NCBI GenBank assembly: GCA_015061055.1
Contig: SUXH01000006.1
Span: 1-60,922, forward strand
DNA: 60,922 bases
Source: Bacteroidales bacterium
GTDB taxonomy: Bacteria > Bacteroidota > Bacteroidia > Bacteroidales > Muribaculaceae
Reading direction: 5' to 3'
Shown: one piece after another, positions 33,401-42,570 of the stretch
Numbering within the stretch: position 1 is the first letter of the stretch
Layout: each line of letters begins with the position of its first letter
The notes under the pieces: generated by a model
Databases searched by the model: none
What the model saw: only the letters and a program-made list of their open reading frames with translations
Told to the model about the DNA's origin: nothing
Position numbers and translations under genes: made by a program

Positions 33401-34843
33401 AAGCACTTCATCGGAATTTAGGGCCGATTTGAGTGAGATGTATCCGAGTGCAGAATTTAGAGTGTATTCGGAAGAAGAAAGTAAACGAGCGCTTTCTACT
33501 TTTTCGTAGTCTTGACCGCCATCGATGCCGAATGCTGAAAGAGGTTCGAGTACAGTTGTAGTTTGATTGATATATCTTGCATCGGCATATTGAGTTGTTA
33601 TTTCGGACAATAGATTGTTTGATGTATTTGATGTGTTTTCTATAGCGGGATTGCCCACCCAGTGATTGTTGTTGAGTATTTTACTTTCACCTAGGTCCAT
33701 AAATCCGACAATGTTACGTGACTGCTCATAGTTGCCACGTTTATTTGTAATCCACACTTCAATACGTGTGATATTGATTCCCGATGACACGAGAGGGAGT
33801 TTTGAGCAGAATTGGTCGTAATTGTCTCGGAAGAAATGTCCCAAGAAGAAGTGTCGGTTAGCATCGTAATTATCGATGTTTACAGAGAATTCGGTTGTTT
33901 GTGCGCCTCCTCGAGTGTTTACTGTCTTAGTTTCGGAATTTTGTTGAGAAACGAGGGCCGTAGCGGTGAGTTTGCCAAATTGCAATTTGGTTTTTATACC
34001 GAAAAGCGAATTGCTACCACGAATAAGAGAAGATCCTGTGGTCATACTTACGTTACCGGCTTCGATATTCTTGATTATTTCATCTTCCTTACCTTCATAT
34101 TGGAGCTTTAGGTTTTTTGAGTCGAAATCGAATGTAGCGTCGGTGTTGTAGCTCATAGTGAACTTCATCTTATCGCCCACAGAAGCATTGATGTTGGCTT
34201 GAATCTTTTGCTCGAAGTCAAAGTAGGTTTTCTTTCTTGCTCCCATAGATAGTGCAGGATTGTCGGTCTTATTGGTTTTTACACCCATATTGACTTGAAT
34301 CGATCCTGTGGTTTTAAGTTGAACGCCACCGGGACCGAATACCTTTTCTAAAGGACCAAGAGCAAAATTCATATCGAGGAAATTGAAAGGGTTATTATTG
34401 TCCTCGTTGTATTGGTTGTTCTTTTTACGGTAATAATCTTGCATTGACTGACGCAGTACGAGATTATTGTATTCGTCGGAAGAAAGAATGAACGGAGTGG
34501 TGATTTCTCGGTCGCCAATACGTGTGCGTATCACATAGCAACCTGTTTCGGGGTCGTATTCAGCTTGTGAGGTTATATTGGAAGGGTCTTTAAGGTCTAT
34601 AGGTTTCTCGGAAGGATAAAGTTCTCCATATCCTTCTGGAATAGTGCTTTTAACCTTAAATCGAGTAACTGATGAATCGGATTGTACCGATTTTTTCACT
34701 TCGTTAGATGGAACAGAAGGAGGTGGCAGTAGTGAGGATTTGTTATATTGCGCGTAGGCATAAAAATTATATGCCGATAGTATAATCAATCCACATACAG
34801 CTACGAGTAGTAATATATATTTTTTAGAGTTGTATTTTCTCAT
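27422..34843 (-). CDS. sprA: type IX secretion translocon SprA/Sov
   Basis: 2473 residues, the size of the giant SprA barrel. An N-terminal signal segment (YILLLVAVCGLIILSAYNFYAYA), a region with NPFNFLDMNFALGPLEKVFGPGGV, and LFGIKTKLQFGKLTATALVSQQNSE are hallmark SprA sequences. The long remainder is beta-rich and ends in an aromatic barrel-like tail with SSSYGVSINMSLAK. SprA forms the 36-strand outer-membrane pore through which T9SS cargo leaves the periplasm. The order ruvA-sprA is conserved in Bacteroidota (from memory). A T9SS cargo protease lies just upstream of ruvA. Confidence 0.96.
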   Translation of the reverse strand: MRKYNSKKYILLLVAVCGLIILSAYNFYAYAQYNKSSLLPPPSVPSNEVKKSVQSDSSVTRFKVKSTIPEGYGELYPSEKPIDLKDPSNITSQAEYDPETGCYVIRTRIGDREITTPFILSSDEYNNLVLRQSMQDYYRKKNNQYNEDNNNPFNFLDMNFALGPLEKVFGPGGVQLKTTGSIQVNMGVKTNKTDNPALSMGARKKTYFDFEQKIQANINASVGDKMKFTMSYNTDATFDFDSKNLKLQYEGKEDEIIKNIEAGNVSMTTGSSLIRGSNSLFGIKTKLQFGKLTATALVSQQNSETKTVNTRGGAQTTEFSVNIDNYDANRHFFLGHFFRDNYDQFCSKLPLVSSGINITRIEVWITNKRGNYEQSRNIVGFMDLGESKILNNNHWVGNPAIENTSNTSNNLLSEITTQYADARYINQTTTVLEPLSAFGIDGGQDYEKVESARLLSSSEYTLNSALGYISLKSALNSDEVLAVAYQYTYRGQTYQVGEFSGDIASTEQSLFVKMLKGTMVSPHFPMWDLMMKNVYSLGAYQVQKTNFKLNIKYLSDTTGTQITYLPVGDINGTPLLQVMNLDNIDANNNHGADGRYDFIDGYTIYPSTGKIVFPVVEPFGSHLRKKIGNEQLADRYVYEQLYDSTLTVARQYQDKNKFILTGEYQASSGSQIRLNAMNVPRGSVVVTAGGVTLTENSDYTVDYNMGIVTITNQSIIDAGTNISVSLENQSIFSMQRKTLLGLDLNYKFNKDFNIGGTIMHYGEKSLTEKVAIGDETVKNTIWGLNFNYKTEFMWLTNLLNKIPTVNATAPSTLNINGEFAHIIPHKAASGSTQGSSYIDDFESTQSGIDLRSPYSWFLASTPYDNSANAIFPEAALSNNADYGKNRALLSWYYIDRLFTQRNSSMCPGYIKNDLEQQSNPYVREITYSEIFPNRELNYGESTTIQTLNLSFYPTERGPYNLDVSDINAEGELLNPEKRWGGIMRKLDNTNFDASNIEYIQFWLMDPFLDPENPNTEGGDLYFNLGEISEDILKDGLKSYENGLPIDGGTSYTKETVWGRVSSNNSLTYAFDNTAGSRKNQDLGLNGLDTENEKTFPTYQNFVNDLRRKLSGDVVARMENDPFSPINDPAGDNYHFYRGYDYDEMQLSIHERYKRYNGTEGNSLSVEDANISLYQSARSVPDVEDINQDNTLNEYERYFQYKISIRPSDLVVGQNYITNKQVSNVRTRNGEKQEVTWYQFKIPVKDFEKAVGSINDFSTIRFIRLFMTGFKAKTHLRFATLELVRGEWRPYDFQLDVSGDIPAEGDIDIDAVNIEEHAGREPVNYILPPGVTRIVDSSQSQATQLNEQSMSLKVTNLEPGKSRAVYRNTSLDLRIYNRLQMFTHNEALIDDFTGVNNDDISIFVRFGSDIKNNYYEYEIPLEVTPAGRYANREAVWPANNMLDCDLDLFPAIKKQRNAEKMQENSGVSYNRRYSVPDPDRTRNTVTVIGNPSISDIRVILIGVKNNANSVRNCNVWVNELRVTDFNNEGGWAAKGNLNLGLSDIATINLSGHKETSGFGAVDQSLSERRLDNFDQYNIAMQVDLGRFLPEKVKLKAPIYYSVSNEKITPKYNPLDQDVLLDEAIDACATKAQRDSIEAYAVTNKRVESFSISGLNFGISSKNPMPWDPSNFTFSYSSNKQRNNDPNNVFENTNDYRGSFQYNYSPYFKPFKPFKQIKGKQKGIKFLRDWEFNWLPSSIAFNTNMSRYYYEQQERNESDIDVELPISVSKNFIWDRQFAITWNFTKSLSVSFNSNTTAHIEEPMGVVNRQLFPDRYENWKDSVWRSISSFGTPYSYRQSFTASYKAPFNKIGATDFITANATYNATYNWDRGTILDTLATGNTIANQASFSIDGRFNLEQLYKKFDYLKKVNERFSKKKTTRKAKPKKFTRSYKLKEDTSIIITHNLKTKKVKITATDKGKPFAVKSRVIDANKVEILNRGKSNVKFTITESLDENKSVWAEIGEYATRFAMMVRNVNIRYKNTKGLALPQFIPEIGDVFGQTSRYDVMAPGLDFAFGLTNDNYIEKAKTRNWLLCDETQTAPALYSKTNEFNLEIALEPIRGLKITLTNNRTDNRTNQIQFMYDDMNTIYSGSYTKTHCALATALRGYSADDGYNSEAFNNFLEYIPTIRNRVESQYTDKKYPTNGFMTGHALAGQTYNSNNGGTSETSSDVLIPAFVAAYSGSNPNKVTLNPFPGLSEILPNWRVTYDGLIDIGQIRKIFKSFTLSHAYQCTYSVGSFTSYSDWIAIGDGLGFTRDQLTQNPIPSSPFNISSVAITEKFAPLIGFNATMNNNVSFNAEYRDARTLTLNSDAGQIVEAGQKSFVLGAGYKFVNFNTFLKIKGSQKGVSNDLTLNLECNLSNNTALIRKIDTRITQATSGSRTLAINFTANYVVSKRVTIGAYFDHQVNTPLVSSSAYPTTSSSYGVSINMSLAK

Positions 34844-34924
34844 TAAATAAAATCGCCCATATTTCTGTTAAGAGTGCTTTCGAAAAGTTAGCCTTCTATG
34901 AATATAATAAGGCGATAAACTTTC

Positions 34925-35509
34925 TTACATCATCTTCAAGGCTTGTTTGATAACTTTCTCAACACTAAGTCCTTGAGACTCGGATAATAACTTCTTTAGC
35001 ACTTTTTGAGATGCCTGCTGAGAGAACCCTAACATAATGAGAGCCGCAAGTGCTTCATCAAAGATTTCACTATTGGCAGGAATCTGTATATCTAATAACG
35101 TATCAGATGGTGCTTTTATTTTATCTTTGAGGTCAACAATTATGCGTTGAGCTGTTTTTGCACCAATTCCTTTTACTGCTTTTAGTGCGTTGACGTTTGA
35201 TGTGGCAATGGCAGTTTGCAATTCAGTAGGAGAGAGAGACGACAGAATCATACGAGCAGAGTTTGGCCCTACCCCTGAAACACTAATGAGAAGTAAGAAC
35301 ATTTCTCGTTCGCTTTTTTCTGAGAACCCGAAAAGCACATGAGCATCTTCGCGAATTGCTTCATATATATATAATGTGGCTTTTTGACTGTTTTGTAATG
35401 CTGTGAATGTGTATAATGATATGTTTATGAAGTATCCTATACCATGATTGTCGACAATAGCATATGTTGGAGTAAGTTCGGCAATATCTCCTTTGATATA
35501 TTCTAACAT
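34925..35509 (-). CDS. ruvA: Holliday junction DNA helicase subunit RuvA
   Basis: 194 residues, normal length. N-terminal OB fold ([20 protein letters not shown]), helix-hairpin-helix motifs in [20 protein letters not shown] and [22 protein letters not shown], and the C-terminal domain with [16 protein letters not shown] that contacts RuvB. It binds the four-way junction and guides branch migration. It is ten bases after the subtilisin gene and 81 before sprA, probably one transcript. Confidence 0.96.
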   Translation of the reverse strand: MLEYIKGDIAELTPTYAIVDNHGIGYFINISLYTFTALQNSQKATLYIYEAIREDAHVLFGFSEKSEREMFLLLISVSGVGPNSARMILSSLSPTELQTAIATSNVNALKAVKGIGAKTAQRIIVDLKDKIKAPSDTLLDIQIPANSEIFDEALAALIMLGFSQQASQKVLKKLLSESQGLSVEKVIKQALKMM

Positions 35510-35519
35510 GATGTTTACG

Positions 35520-37703
35520 TTATTTTATTATCAATTTAGATGAGTGATTGGTGTATTTACCTATGATATTTATAATATAGATACCAGGAGTGATCTGTCC
35601 TTCGGCATTTACATAACCTAATCCGTTGTCGGTACGTATTGTGTTGCTGAAAACAGCGGCTCCGTTTAGGTTGAGAATATTTATAGTAACGTCATCCTCG
35701 TTCTGTGCGAAGAATGAGAAATTTCCATATGAAGGATTTGGATAAATTAGAATCGCCTTGTTGGTCGATGAGATGTTTGTAATAGCGCTATTGCTGCTTT
35801 GTAGCACTTTCACCAATCCCGCATATGCGTTGAGTTTTCCTGCTCCCCATTGGATAGGATTGCCCGATTGAGTGTAAGAATCCTTGGTTGCTGTTTCTTT
35901 CATAATGTCGCGCACTTCTTGTGGTGTGAGTGTAGGGTCGGCTTGTAGCCAAAGTGCTACTGTTCCGGTTGCTACTGGTGTTGCCATAGAAGTTCCTGCC
36001 ATATCCCCCCAATGGTAAGCGCGCATACGGCTTGGTAAACTTAGTTCGTCGGCAAGACTTTGACGAGCCGATATAGTTGCATAGTCATATTCGTTGACCG
36101 AAGATAATACGGCGTATCCAGGAGCTACAATATCGGGGTATGTTCTGCCATTGATATCTGTTCCATAACTTGTGAAAGGCGCAATGTTACCTTCGTTGGC
36201 GTAGGGATAATAAGGTTTTGCTCCGGTGATGGAAGTGTATTTTCTTTTTGTTGAGTAAGCACCGATTGCGATAGCATTCTTTCCTGTAGCCATATCATTG
36301 AAAGATGCATTGGGTGTTCCATCGGTGTAGTTAATGTTGTTGAGCGAAGAAAATTGGGCTAAGTTGGTCCACGCTTCTATTGTAGTATTTTTCTTGCCAT
36401 AGTATTTCACACCAATTCGGTAGTTGCTTTTGGTTGTAGAGCCATTGATAAAGGTATACATTTGGTAACGATTGTTGTAGGAATAAGTCATACCTGCAAC
36501 ACTGATTGAACCATTAAAATAAGAAGAAAGACCTGTCCCACTCCAAGTGTATTCTTTTAGAGAAGTTGTGGTGGGGTAGAATATTTTACTTGAAGTTAAC
36601 TCTTTTTTGGAATATGTGTCGTAAATAAAGTATTGAATCCCAAAAGGTTCATTGCTATGGCTCCATGAGTCCACCTCACAGTAATAACTGGTAGAACCTG
36701 TTTGAATAATTGATGCTAACTGTGGGTTTGTAGTGATTGAATCGGTAAATTCTTTCTTTAGACAGATGTTTTCTTCGCCTTCATTGCCCGATGCAAAGAT
36801 TACGATATTTCCACTTTTACTCAGATTGTCGACAGCTCTGTTGAATGAACTCATTCCGTCGTGTGAACCTGAATTTGTGCCAAGACTGATGTTTACAACA
36901 GCCGGTTTTCCTTGATTCTTAGCATATTTAAAGATTTCTTGTATGCAATTGAGTACGTTAGTGTTGCTAAGTTGTTCTCCAAGACCGAAAAGTAATAAAT
37001 CGCTTTCGGGTGCTACACCATATAGATTGTTTGCATAGTAACTGCCTCCTGCTATGCCCGATACGTGTGTGCCATGACTGGAAGACTTATAGTCGGTGGT
37101 AAGTGTAGCAATAGATGAAGAATCAGAATGAATTTCGATGGCTTTAGTTGATGCGTTGTATATTCCGGCAATCTTTATACGACTATATCCATTCTCATCA
37201 AAGAAATTTATGTGGTTGAAATCGATACCACAATCTATAACTCCTATAATTACATCTTTACCTTTGAACGTTTGTGGTAAGTCATATCCGGAATGGATTT
37301 TATTAATATTTGTAGCAGAACGAGCGCTGTCGCAAAGCATTTTTATAGGTTGTTCAAATTCAATAAACTCAACGGCATCGATAGTTTCGAGTTTATCAAT
37401 TTGTTCGATAGGAACTGACGCAATTATGATATTGCCGATTTCGCTTGTTATATTCAAATCGAGGTTGGCCGATGTGATGAAATCTATGTCGTAGTTGTCT
37501 TTGATGGTGATGAATACATTAATTCTAACTTCGTCGTCAATGATGTTTAACGGTAAAAGTGATTTGAACTTTAGTTTGTGTGGGTGATCTATTTTGTGAT
37601 AAGCATTAAGTTTTACTCTTGATTGTAGAGATAATTTAGATGATGCTGATGTGCCGAATATTAAAATTGTAGTAAAAAAGATGGAAAAAAGGAATCTTTT
37701 CAT
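35520..37703 (-). CDS. secreted subtilisin-like (S8) protease with T9SS type A sorting domain
   Basis: 727 residues. Signal peptide [20 protein letters not shown]. The S8 catalytic triad is complete: D157 in VIDCGID, H210 in SSHGTH, and S572 in GTSMATP. The insert between His and Ser is unusually large. The C-terminal 75 residues open with [14 protein letters not shown] and end in SSKLIIK, the signature of the type A T9SS sorting domain, so the protein should cross the outer membrane through SprA. It is upstream of ruvA-sprA with a TAATTTTG promoter box, placing a cargo gene at the head of the translocon's transcription unit. Confidence 0.93.
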   Translation of the reverse strand: MKRFLFSIFFTTILIFGTSASSKLSLQSRVKLNAYHKIDHPHKLKFKSLLPLNIIDDEVRINVFITIKDNYDIDFITSANLDLNITSEIGNIIIASVPIEQIDKLETIDAVEFIEFEQPIKMLCDSARSATNINKIHSGYDLPQTFKGKDVIIGVIDCGIDFNHINFFDENGYSRIKIAGIYNASTKAIEIHSDSSSIATLTTDYKSSSHGTHVSGIAGGSYYANNLYGVAPESDLLLFGLGEQLSNTNVLNCIQEIFKYAKNQGKPAVVNISLGTNSGSHDGMSSFNRAVDNLSKSGNIVIFASGNEGEENICLKKEFTDSITTNPQLASIIQTGSTSYYCEVDSWSHSNEPFGIQYFIYDTYSKKELTSSKIFYPTTTSLKEYTWSGTGLSSYFNGSISVAGMTYSYNNRYQMYTFINGSTTKSNYRIGVKYYGKKNTTIEAWTNLAQFSSLNNINYTDGTPNASFNDMATGKNAIAIGAYSTKRKYTSITGAKPYYPYANEGNIAPFTSYGTDINGRTYPDIVAPGYAVLSSVNEYDYATISARQSLADELSLPSRMRAYHWGDMAGTSMATPVATGTVALWLQADPTLTPQEVRDIMKETATKDSYTQSGNPIQWGAGKLNAYAGLVKVLQSSNSAITNISSTNKAILIYPNPSYGNFSFFAQNEDDVTINILNLNGAAVFSNTIRTDNGLGYVNAEGQITPGIYIINIIGKYTNHSSKLIIK

Positions 37704-37734
37704 TGCTATTATTATAATAATGTGAAATATTTGG

Positions 37735-37742
37735 CAAAATTA
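37735..37742 (-). promoter_or_regulatory. -7 box of the S8-protease/ruvA/sprA unit
   Basis: The minus strand reads TAATTTTG, 31 bases before the protease ATG, just downstream of the terminator of the previous operon. Confidence 0.5.
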
Positions 37743-37792
37743 GTGGTTTGTGTCTTAAAATGCAAGAGTAGAAGTGGTAGATATGTATAATA

Positions 37793-37831
37793 AAAAAACC
37801 TATTAAGCTTTTAAAACTTAATAGGTTTTTA
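37793..37831. terminator. bidirectional terminator
   Basis: AAAAACCTATTAAG and CTTAATAGGTTTTT pair perfectly around a nine-base loop. On the minus strand it ends the 93-residue/PstS-like/TPR operon just past the TPR stop. Confidence 0.85.
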
Positions 37832-37847
37832 TGGGTGTTATGTCTTA

Positions 37848-39545
37848 TTACTTCTTAGCAGGAGCGTTCAAAGATTCAACATATTTGCGAAGGCCTTCGT
37901 TTGTAGGGTCTACAGAAAGCCAATTTTCGTAAGCCTCTTTCATTTTAGCCATACAATTGTTGTATTCTTCGTTATCTTTGTAGTTCTTGTCCTCTTTCTT
38001 AATCTTAGCAGCCATACTTGCATAGTAAACAGCATTGTAACGGTAAGCGAAGATGTAGTCGTTGGCACGTGAAGTTTTGTTAGCTGGATCTTGGTCGAGA
38101 AGATCAGTAAGGTTCTTCATTGCTTCGAGAGCATTACCATCGGTGTTATCCTTGTCAAGCATCATCTTACAACGAGCTATTTGGAAAAGAATACGTGGGT
38201 GGTTAGGAACCTTAGCATTGATTTCGTCGGCATATTTAAGTGCTTTTTCAAGAGCAACGAACTTATTGTCGGTAGTGTCTGTAGCAGCAACGTTAGAGTA
38301 ACGTTGAGAAAGTACAAGAAGGTCGTTGGTTACGTGCTTACCAGAATCAACGAAACGTTGATAAGCTTCAGCCGACTTAGCATATTGTTCTGCATCAAGA
38401 TAAGCATCACTGATTTCTTTTAGAAGTTCTACCTTGTCGCTGTTAAGTTCGATAGCTTTTTCATATTGATCAAGAGCTTCTTGAGTTCTGCCAAGTTCTT
38501 TAAGAGTTGTAGCGTAGTCGGTGTAGTCCTTTGCTTCAAATTTAACACCTTCAGGAAGTTCTGATTTGAAAAGATCATTAGCAGCAGCTTCAGCTTCGTT
38601 CCAATTCTTCAAAGCAACGAGGTTGTAAAGAGTCATACGCTTCATATAGAAGTTTTGAGGATCGTTGGCAGGAAGAGTTGCAACAAGTTCCTTAGAAAGA
38701 GCAAGTGATTCATCGTACTTTTGACCATAGAACAAAAGGAATGCATAACGGCTACGGTCTTGAGTAAAGTGGTTAGGGTTTTCGATGTACTTACCATATT
38801 GAACAGCAGCCTTAGCCCATTGTTCGTTCTTGTAGTACTTTTCAGCAAGTTCGCGTTGAAGAAGAGCTGAATTAGGCTTGTTGGTAAGGATTTCGTTCAA
38901 TTTGTTGATAGCCATATCAGGAGCTACGTTATAGTAGGTGTTAGCGTATTTAACGTAAGCTTCGATGTTGTTGGCATCGGCATTGATAGCTTGTTCGTAC
39001 ATACCTGCAGCTTCACCCCAATTCTTTTCAGCTGCCTTGACATCACCTTCAAGGATGTAGATGTCAGGGTTGGTGTTCTTGCTGTATTTGTAAGCATTTT
39101 TAGTGGCTTTTTCGATTTCCTTAGCATATGCTACAGGATTAGCCTCAGTGTAAGCACGAGCGATAGCTGCTTCAACAGAAGCATCTTTCTTAACAAGCTT
39201 TTGTGCGCTCTTAAAATATTCTTCAGCTTCTTTTACGTTGTTGTTCTTAAGAGCGATAGAACCAAGACCGATAAGGTTGTAAGGATTGTTGGCATCGGCA
39301 GCATAACCTTTATCAAAGTTAGCCTTAGCATCAGCAACTTTACCTGCCTTCAAATCTAAACAACCTAAATAGTAATAAGCTTCGCTCTTGTTGGTAGAAG
39401 CATCATTGAAATTGCGCAAAAGCAATTCCTTTGCGTTGTCGTACTGTCCTACTTTATAGTACTCAATACCATCTTTATAGCCTTGTGCGAAAGCTGTTAA
39501 AGATCCTCCTAATAGAATTAGGGAAACTAAAGATTTTAATTTCAT
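37848..39545 (-). CDS. exported TPR-repeat protein
   Basis: 565 residues. Signal peptide MKLKSLVSLILLGGSLTAFAQ. It is then almost entirely helical TPR units, for example AYYYLGCLDLKAGKVADAKANFDKGYAADAN reduced to its A-Y-G-A pattern, and ALDQYEKAIELNSDKVELLK. The acidic, Lys/Asn-rich composition suggests a periplasmic scaffold. It is the last gene of an operon with a PstS-like lipoprotein and a small membrane protein. In Bacteroides a similar TPR gene follows exbB-exbD-tonB-type genes (from memory), but those are not in this window. Partner unknown. Confidence 0.75.
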   Translation of the reverse strand: MKLKSLVSLILLGGSLTAFAQGYKDGIEYYKVGQYDNAKELLLRNFNDASTNKSEAYYYLGCLDLKAGKVADAKANFDKGYAADANNPYNLIGLGSIALKNNNVKEAEEYFKSAQKLVKKDASVEAAIARAYTEANPVAYAKEIEKATKNAYKYSKNTNPDIYILEGDVKAAEKNWGEAAGMYEQAINADANNIEAYVKYANTYYNVAPDMAINKLNEILTNKPNSALLQRELAEKYYKNEQWAKAAVQYGKYIENPNHFTQDRSRYAFLLFYGQKYDESLALSKELVATLPANDPQNFYMKRMTLYNLVALKNWNEAEAAANDLFKSELPEGVKFEAKDYTDYATTLKELGRTQEALDQYEKAIELNSDKVELLKEISDAYLDAEQYAKSAEAYQRFVDSGKHVTNDLLVLSQRYSNVAATDTTDNKFVALEKALKYADEINAKVPNHPRILFQIARCKMMLDKDNTDGNALEAMKNLTDLLDQDPANKTSRANDYIFAYRYNAVYYASMAAKIKKEDKNYKDNEEYNNCMAKMKEAYENWLSVDPTNEGLRKYVESLNAPAKK

Positions 39546-39616
39546 TTTTAAATGATTTAGTTATTTCAGTTATTGTTGATTATAATTTCTGTTTTAATCT
39601 CGTTGTTCTTTGTTTG

Positions 39617-40585
39617 TTAGTTTACTTGCACCATTCTTGGTTGTATTGCAGCAGGAAGTACACCTGTGTTTTGAATGATTTTTTGTCCTACATATCCGGT
39701 TAAGAATGTGAGGAAACCATGAGGCAGGCTTCCACGTGCTGCAGTAGATGCTACGTAAATGCTCCTGTATAATGGATAATCACCGCTGAAGATATAAGCT
39801 TGATAAGGCTTATATGCGATAGGGTAGTCATCACGTCTTATTTTAAGTACTTTGATGTTGCTGTTGAAGTCAAGTGCAGTGGTGTCGTTCTTTTGTAATT
39901 CTTGATAATACTCAGCAGCACTCTTGCTACGTCCTCTCATATCGGGTGTAATCCAACTTACACCGATAAGACCGATAGCATTTTTGTTCTTTGATACGGT
40001 TTCAAGCACATCTTTGCTGTTTTGTTGTGCGTATACTTCACCTGCAAATGGCTTACCATCGGTAATGGAATCTACCATATATTTGACGATACTTGAATGC
40101 TTGTGGTCGAAAACGACTTGAATTTTCTTCAACTTAGAGGGTTCTATCTCGTCCCAATTAGTTGTTTGTCCCAAAAGGATGTCGCGTAACTCACTAATTG
40201 ACAATTCGTCGAGCGTGTTTTGATTATTCACGATAAGCGCTATTGCGTCTACAGCCAATCTTTGTTGAAATAATCGTCGGTTTTTAAGTTTTAATTGAGC
40301 TTCGTGTGCCTTAGATAATTTATTGGAGATTATAATCAGCTGTGTCTTAAGTTCCATAAGAGAATCAACAGCTGCTTGTTCGTCCATATAGTAAGGCATA
40401 ATGTTGGCTTTTGGATAGTGATATTCAAACATTTCAATCTCTTGACTGATAATGTTTTCGAAACTCTCGTCACACATCACAGTGGTAATGCCCGATGAGA
40501 ATGTGTTTTTAGGTTTGTTCCCGCAAGCTTGCAGCAAAGTGACAAATGCGATTATTAGTGACCCTATAAAAACTTTCTTATTCAT
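39617..40585 (-). CDS. PstS-like substrate-binding lipoprotein
   Basis: 322 residues. Lipoprotein signal with lipobox LQAC (acylated C21). The PBP-like type 2 fold is indicated by TVMCDESFENII, LAVDAIALIVNN, LSISELRDILLGQTTNWDEI and the C-terminal GSLPHGFLTFLTGYVGQKII. These match PstS-type phosphate-binding proteins, but no pstC, pstA or pstB is nearby. It may therefore serve in sensing or in envelope assembly rather than transport. It sits between a small membrane protein and the TPR protein, all on one transcript. Confidence 0.75.
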   Translation of the reverse strand: MNKKVFIGSLIIAFVTLLQACGNKPKNTFSSGITTVMCDESFENIISQEIEMFEYHYPKANIMPYYMDEQAAVDSLMELKTQLIIISNKLSKAHEAQLKLKNRRLFQQRLAVDAIALIVNNQNTLDELSISELRDILLGQTTNWDEIEPSKLKKIQVVFDHKHSSIVKYMVDSITDGKPFAGEVYAQQNSKDVLETVSKNKNAIGLIGVSWITPDMRGRSKSAAEYYQELQKNDTTALDFNSNIKVLKIRRDDYPIAYKPYQAYIFSGDYPLYRSIYVASTAARGSLPHGFLTFLTGYVGQKIIQNTGVLPAAIQPRMVQVN

Positions 40586-40611
40586 GATATATCGTTCTTA
40601 ATGAAAGTGTT

Positions 40612-40893
40612 TTAGAATGATTTATAATAACGATAACCTCTCCAAAGTCCGTAAACAATGAAAATTGTACCTAAACCATATCGTGCCCAATCGTGTATCC
40701 AAAAGAAATAATTGGTTCCAAGAGTCAGATATGCCATGCCAAAATATACGAGTACCATAAACACTCCGAAATAGGCATTCCAACTTGCCGTCTTCTTAGC
40801 AGGCTTTTGTGGATTGTCGTTGTTGTCGTTCTCGTCATTTATCGGCTTGTTGTCAAGCTCATTGTTATTATAATCTTCTTTCATTGTTGCCAT
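40612..40893 (-). CDS. small inner-membrane protein of unknown function
   Basis: 93 residues. A hydrophilic, Asn/Asp-rich N-terminal 30 residues is followed by two membrane helices: YFGVFMVLVYFGMAYLTLG and YGLGTIFIVYGLWRGYRYY. First gene of the operon with the PstS-like lipoprotein, 26 bases upstream of it. No family is recognised with confidence. Its position suggests it assembles with the two downstream products at the membrane. Confidence 0.65.
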   Translation of the reverse strand: MATMKEDYNNNELDNKPINDENDNNDNPQKPAKKTASWNAYFGVFMVLVYFGMAYLTLGTNYFFWIHDWARYGLGTIFIVYGLWRGYRYYKSF

Positions 40894-41049
40894 TTTTTGA
40901 TGCTATTTTGTCCTTATTAATGAATTGAACAAAATATTGCTCGGTAAAGATAGCTAAAAATAGTTGAATAATAATTTTATTCTGCTTTAATTATAATATC
41001 TTAACGTAAAATAGTCGTTTTTTGTGTCATTTTTTAAGTTTTTTGGTGG

Positions 41050-42429
41050 TTATTCTTCTTTTGCTTCAATTGATAATGTCTTAGAAGCTTTAGCTCCGAG
41101 GTCCTTTATATCTTGTACACGCTTGATGATGTTTCCTGTACCCGACGATAATTTGTTCATGGCTTTGTCGTATGCTTTTCTGCTCGCGTTGATACTATTG
41201 TCGATGTCTTGCATATCGTGGATAAACCCTACGAATTTATCATAAAGTTTGCCGGTTTCTTCGGCTATTTTTATGGCATTCTTTGTTTGTTTGTCGTGTT
41301 GCCAAAGTTGGTCAACAAGTTTCAGTACTGAGATTAGGTGTGTAGGTGATATGATTACGACGTGGTTGTCGTAGGCATATTTCCACAATGTGTTATCGGC
41401 TTGCATAGCCACTATATAGGCTGTTTCGTTTGGTATGAACATCATAATGAAATCGGCTGAATTGTCGACCGCTTTTTGATATTTTGCTCCTTTTAGCTCG
41501 TCGATGTGTTTTTTTACCGAAATGAGATGTTTTTTTAGATGCTCGTTGCGTTGGCCTTCGTCGGAAGCCGAGCAATATTCTACATAGCTTGATAGTGAAA
41601 CTTTAGAGTCGATAACGAGTGATTTGTTTCCGGGGAATTTCACTATGACATCGGGACGAATATTGTGTCCTTGTTCATCTTTAAGGGTGTTGCCTTGTTC
41701 GTCTTTGGTCTGTTGAACAGTGAATTCTACGCCTTCTTGCAGTCCGCAGTTTTCGAGGATTGATCGCAGAATTGTTTCCCCCCAGTCGCCTTGTACTTTG
41801 GAATTGCCTTTGAGTGCTTGTGTGAGTTCTTGAGCTTCCTTGCCAATGGTTCTGTTAAGTTCCATAAGTGTTTTTAGGTGCTCACGTAGTGATTCTCGGT
41901 CTTTGATGTCGTTTTTTGTGTTGTCGAGTAAAGCAATCTCAAACTTGTGAATTTGTTCGCGCAGAGGAGAGAGTATTTCGGAAATTCGAGTCTCATTGAG
42001 TTCTTTGAAACGTTTCGTCTTGTCGTCAAATATTTCGTTAGCAAGGAGCTTGAATCGTGCTTCGGCTTCTTGTTGAAGTCGGGTTTTCTCCTCGTTGATG
42101 ATGCGAATTTGTTCTTTAAGAGTGGCGTTTTCGGCACTTAAAGGGGAAAGAACTTCGATGCTTGCTCGAGCTTCTTCTAACTGTTGTGTGGTGCTTCGTA
42201 TTTGCTCTTTCAATGAGGCTCTTTCGGCTGTAAGGGGAGTTAGCTCTTGTAACGTGACTCGAGCTTCATTGAGTTGAGCTTCAACGTTTTCTAATTTTAT
42301 GGTTTTAGAGGCGTTTTCGGAAGTTAGAGTTTTTAATTCTTCGTTGTTTTTGCGCAATGTGTTATTGAGCCAAATAACAATGGCTATGAGTATTAAAATG
42401 ATGATGGCTAAAATTATTGTAGTTGTCAT
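41050..42429 (-). CDS. rmuC: RmuC family DNA recombination protein
   Basis: 459 residues. One N-terminal membrane helix (TTIILAIIILILIAIVIWL), a long coiled coil (about residues 25-145, rich in Glu, Leu and Ala heptads) and the RmuC domain with GDWGETILRSILENCGL, RPDVIVKFPGNKSLVIDSKVSL and MMFIPNETAYIVAM. The core is related to PD-(D/E)XK nucleases (VIDSK). In E. coli it limits inversions at short inverted repeats. Monocistronic. Confidence 0.93.
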   Translation of the reverse strand: MTTTIILAIIILILIAIVIWLNNTLRKNNEELKTLTSENASKTIKLENVEAQLNEARVTLQELTPLTAERASLKEQIRSTTQQLEEARASIEVLSPLSAENATLKEQIRIINEEKTRLQQEAEARFKLLANEIFDDKTKRFKELNETRISEILSPLREQIHKFEIALLDNTKNDIKDRESLREHLKTLMELNRTIGKEAQELTQALKGNSKVQGDWGETILRSILENCGLQEGVEFTVQQTKDEQGNTLKDEQGHNIRPDVIVKFPGNKSLVIDSKVSLSSYVEYCSASDEGQRNEHLKKHLISVKKHIDELKGAKYQKAVDNSADFIMMFIPNETAYIVAMQADNTLWKYAYDNHVVIISPTHLISVLKLVDQLWQHDKQTKNAIKIAEETGKLYDKFVGFIHDMQDIDNSINASRKAYDKAMNKLSSGTGNIIKRVQDIKDLGAKASKTLSIEAKEE

Positions 42430-42570
42430 AGTGTGTTGTAAATTAGGATTACTATTTCATCGGTAAAGTTACAAAATAGTTGTGTAAAACGGAAAAAATA
42501 GAGTGATTTAATATGTAACTAAAAAATTATTCTTAACTTTATCCTAAGAAATTAATAAAAGACAAGAAAT

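Noticed and set aside
39617..40585. PstS-like gene as part of a phosphate ABC transporter
   Set aside because: No permease, ATPase or phoU-like gene is adjacent, so the transporter role is not supported here.
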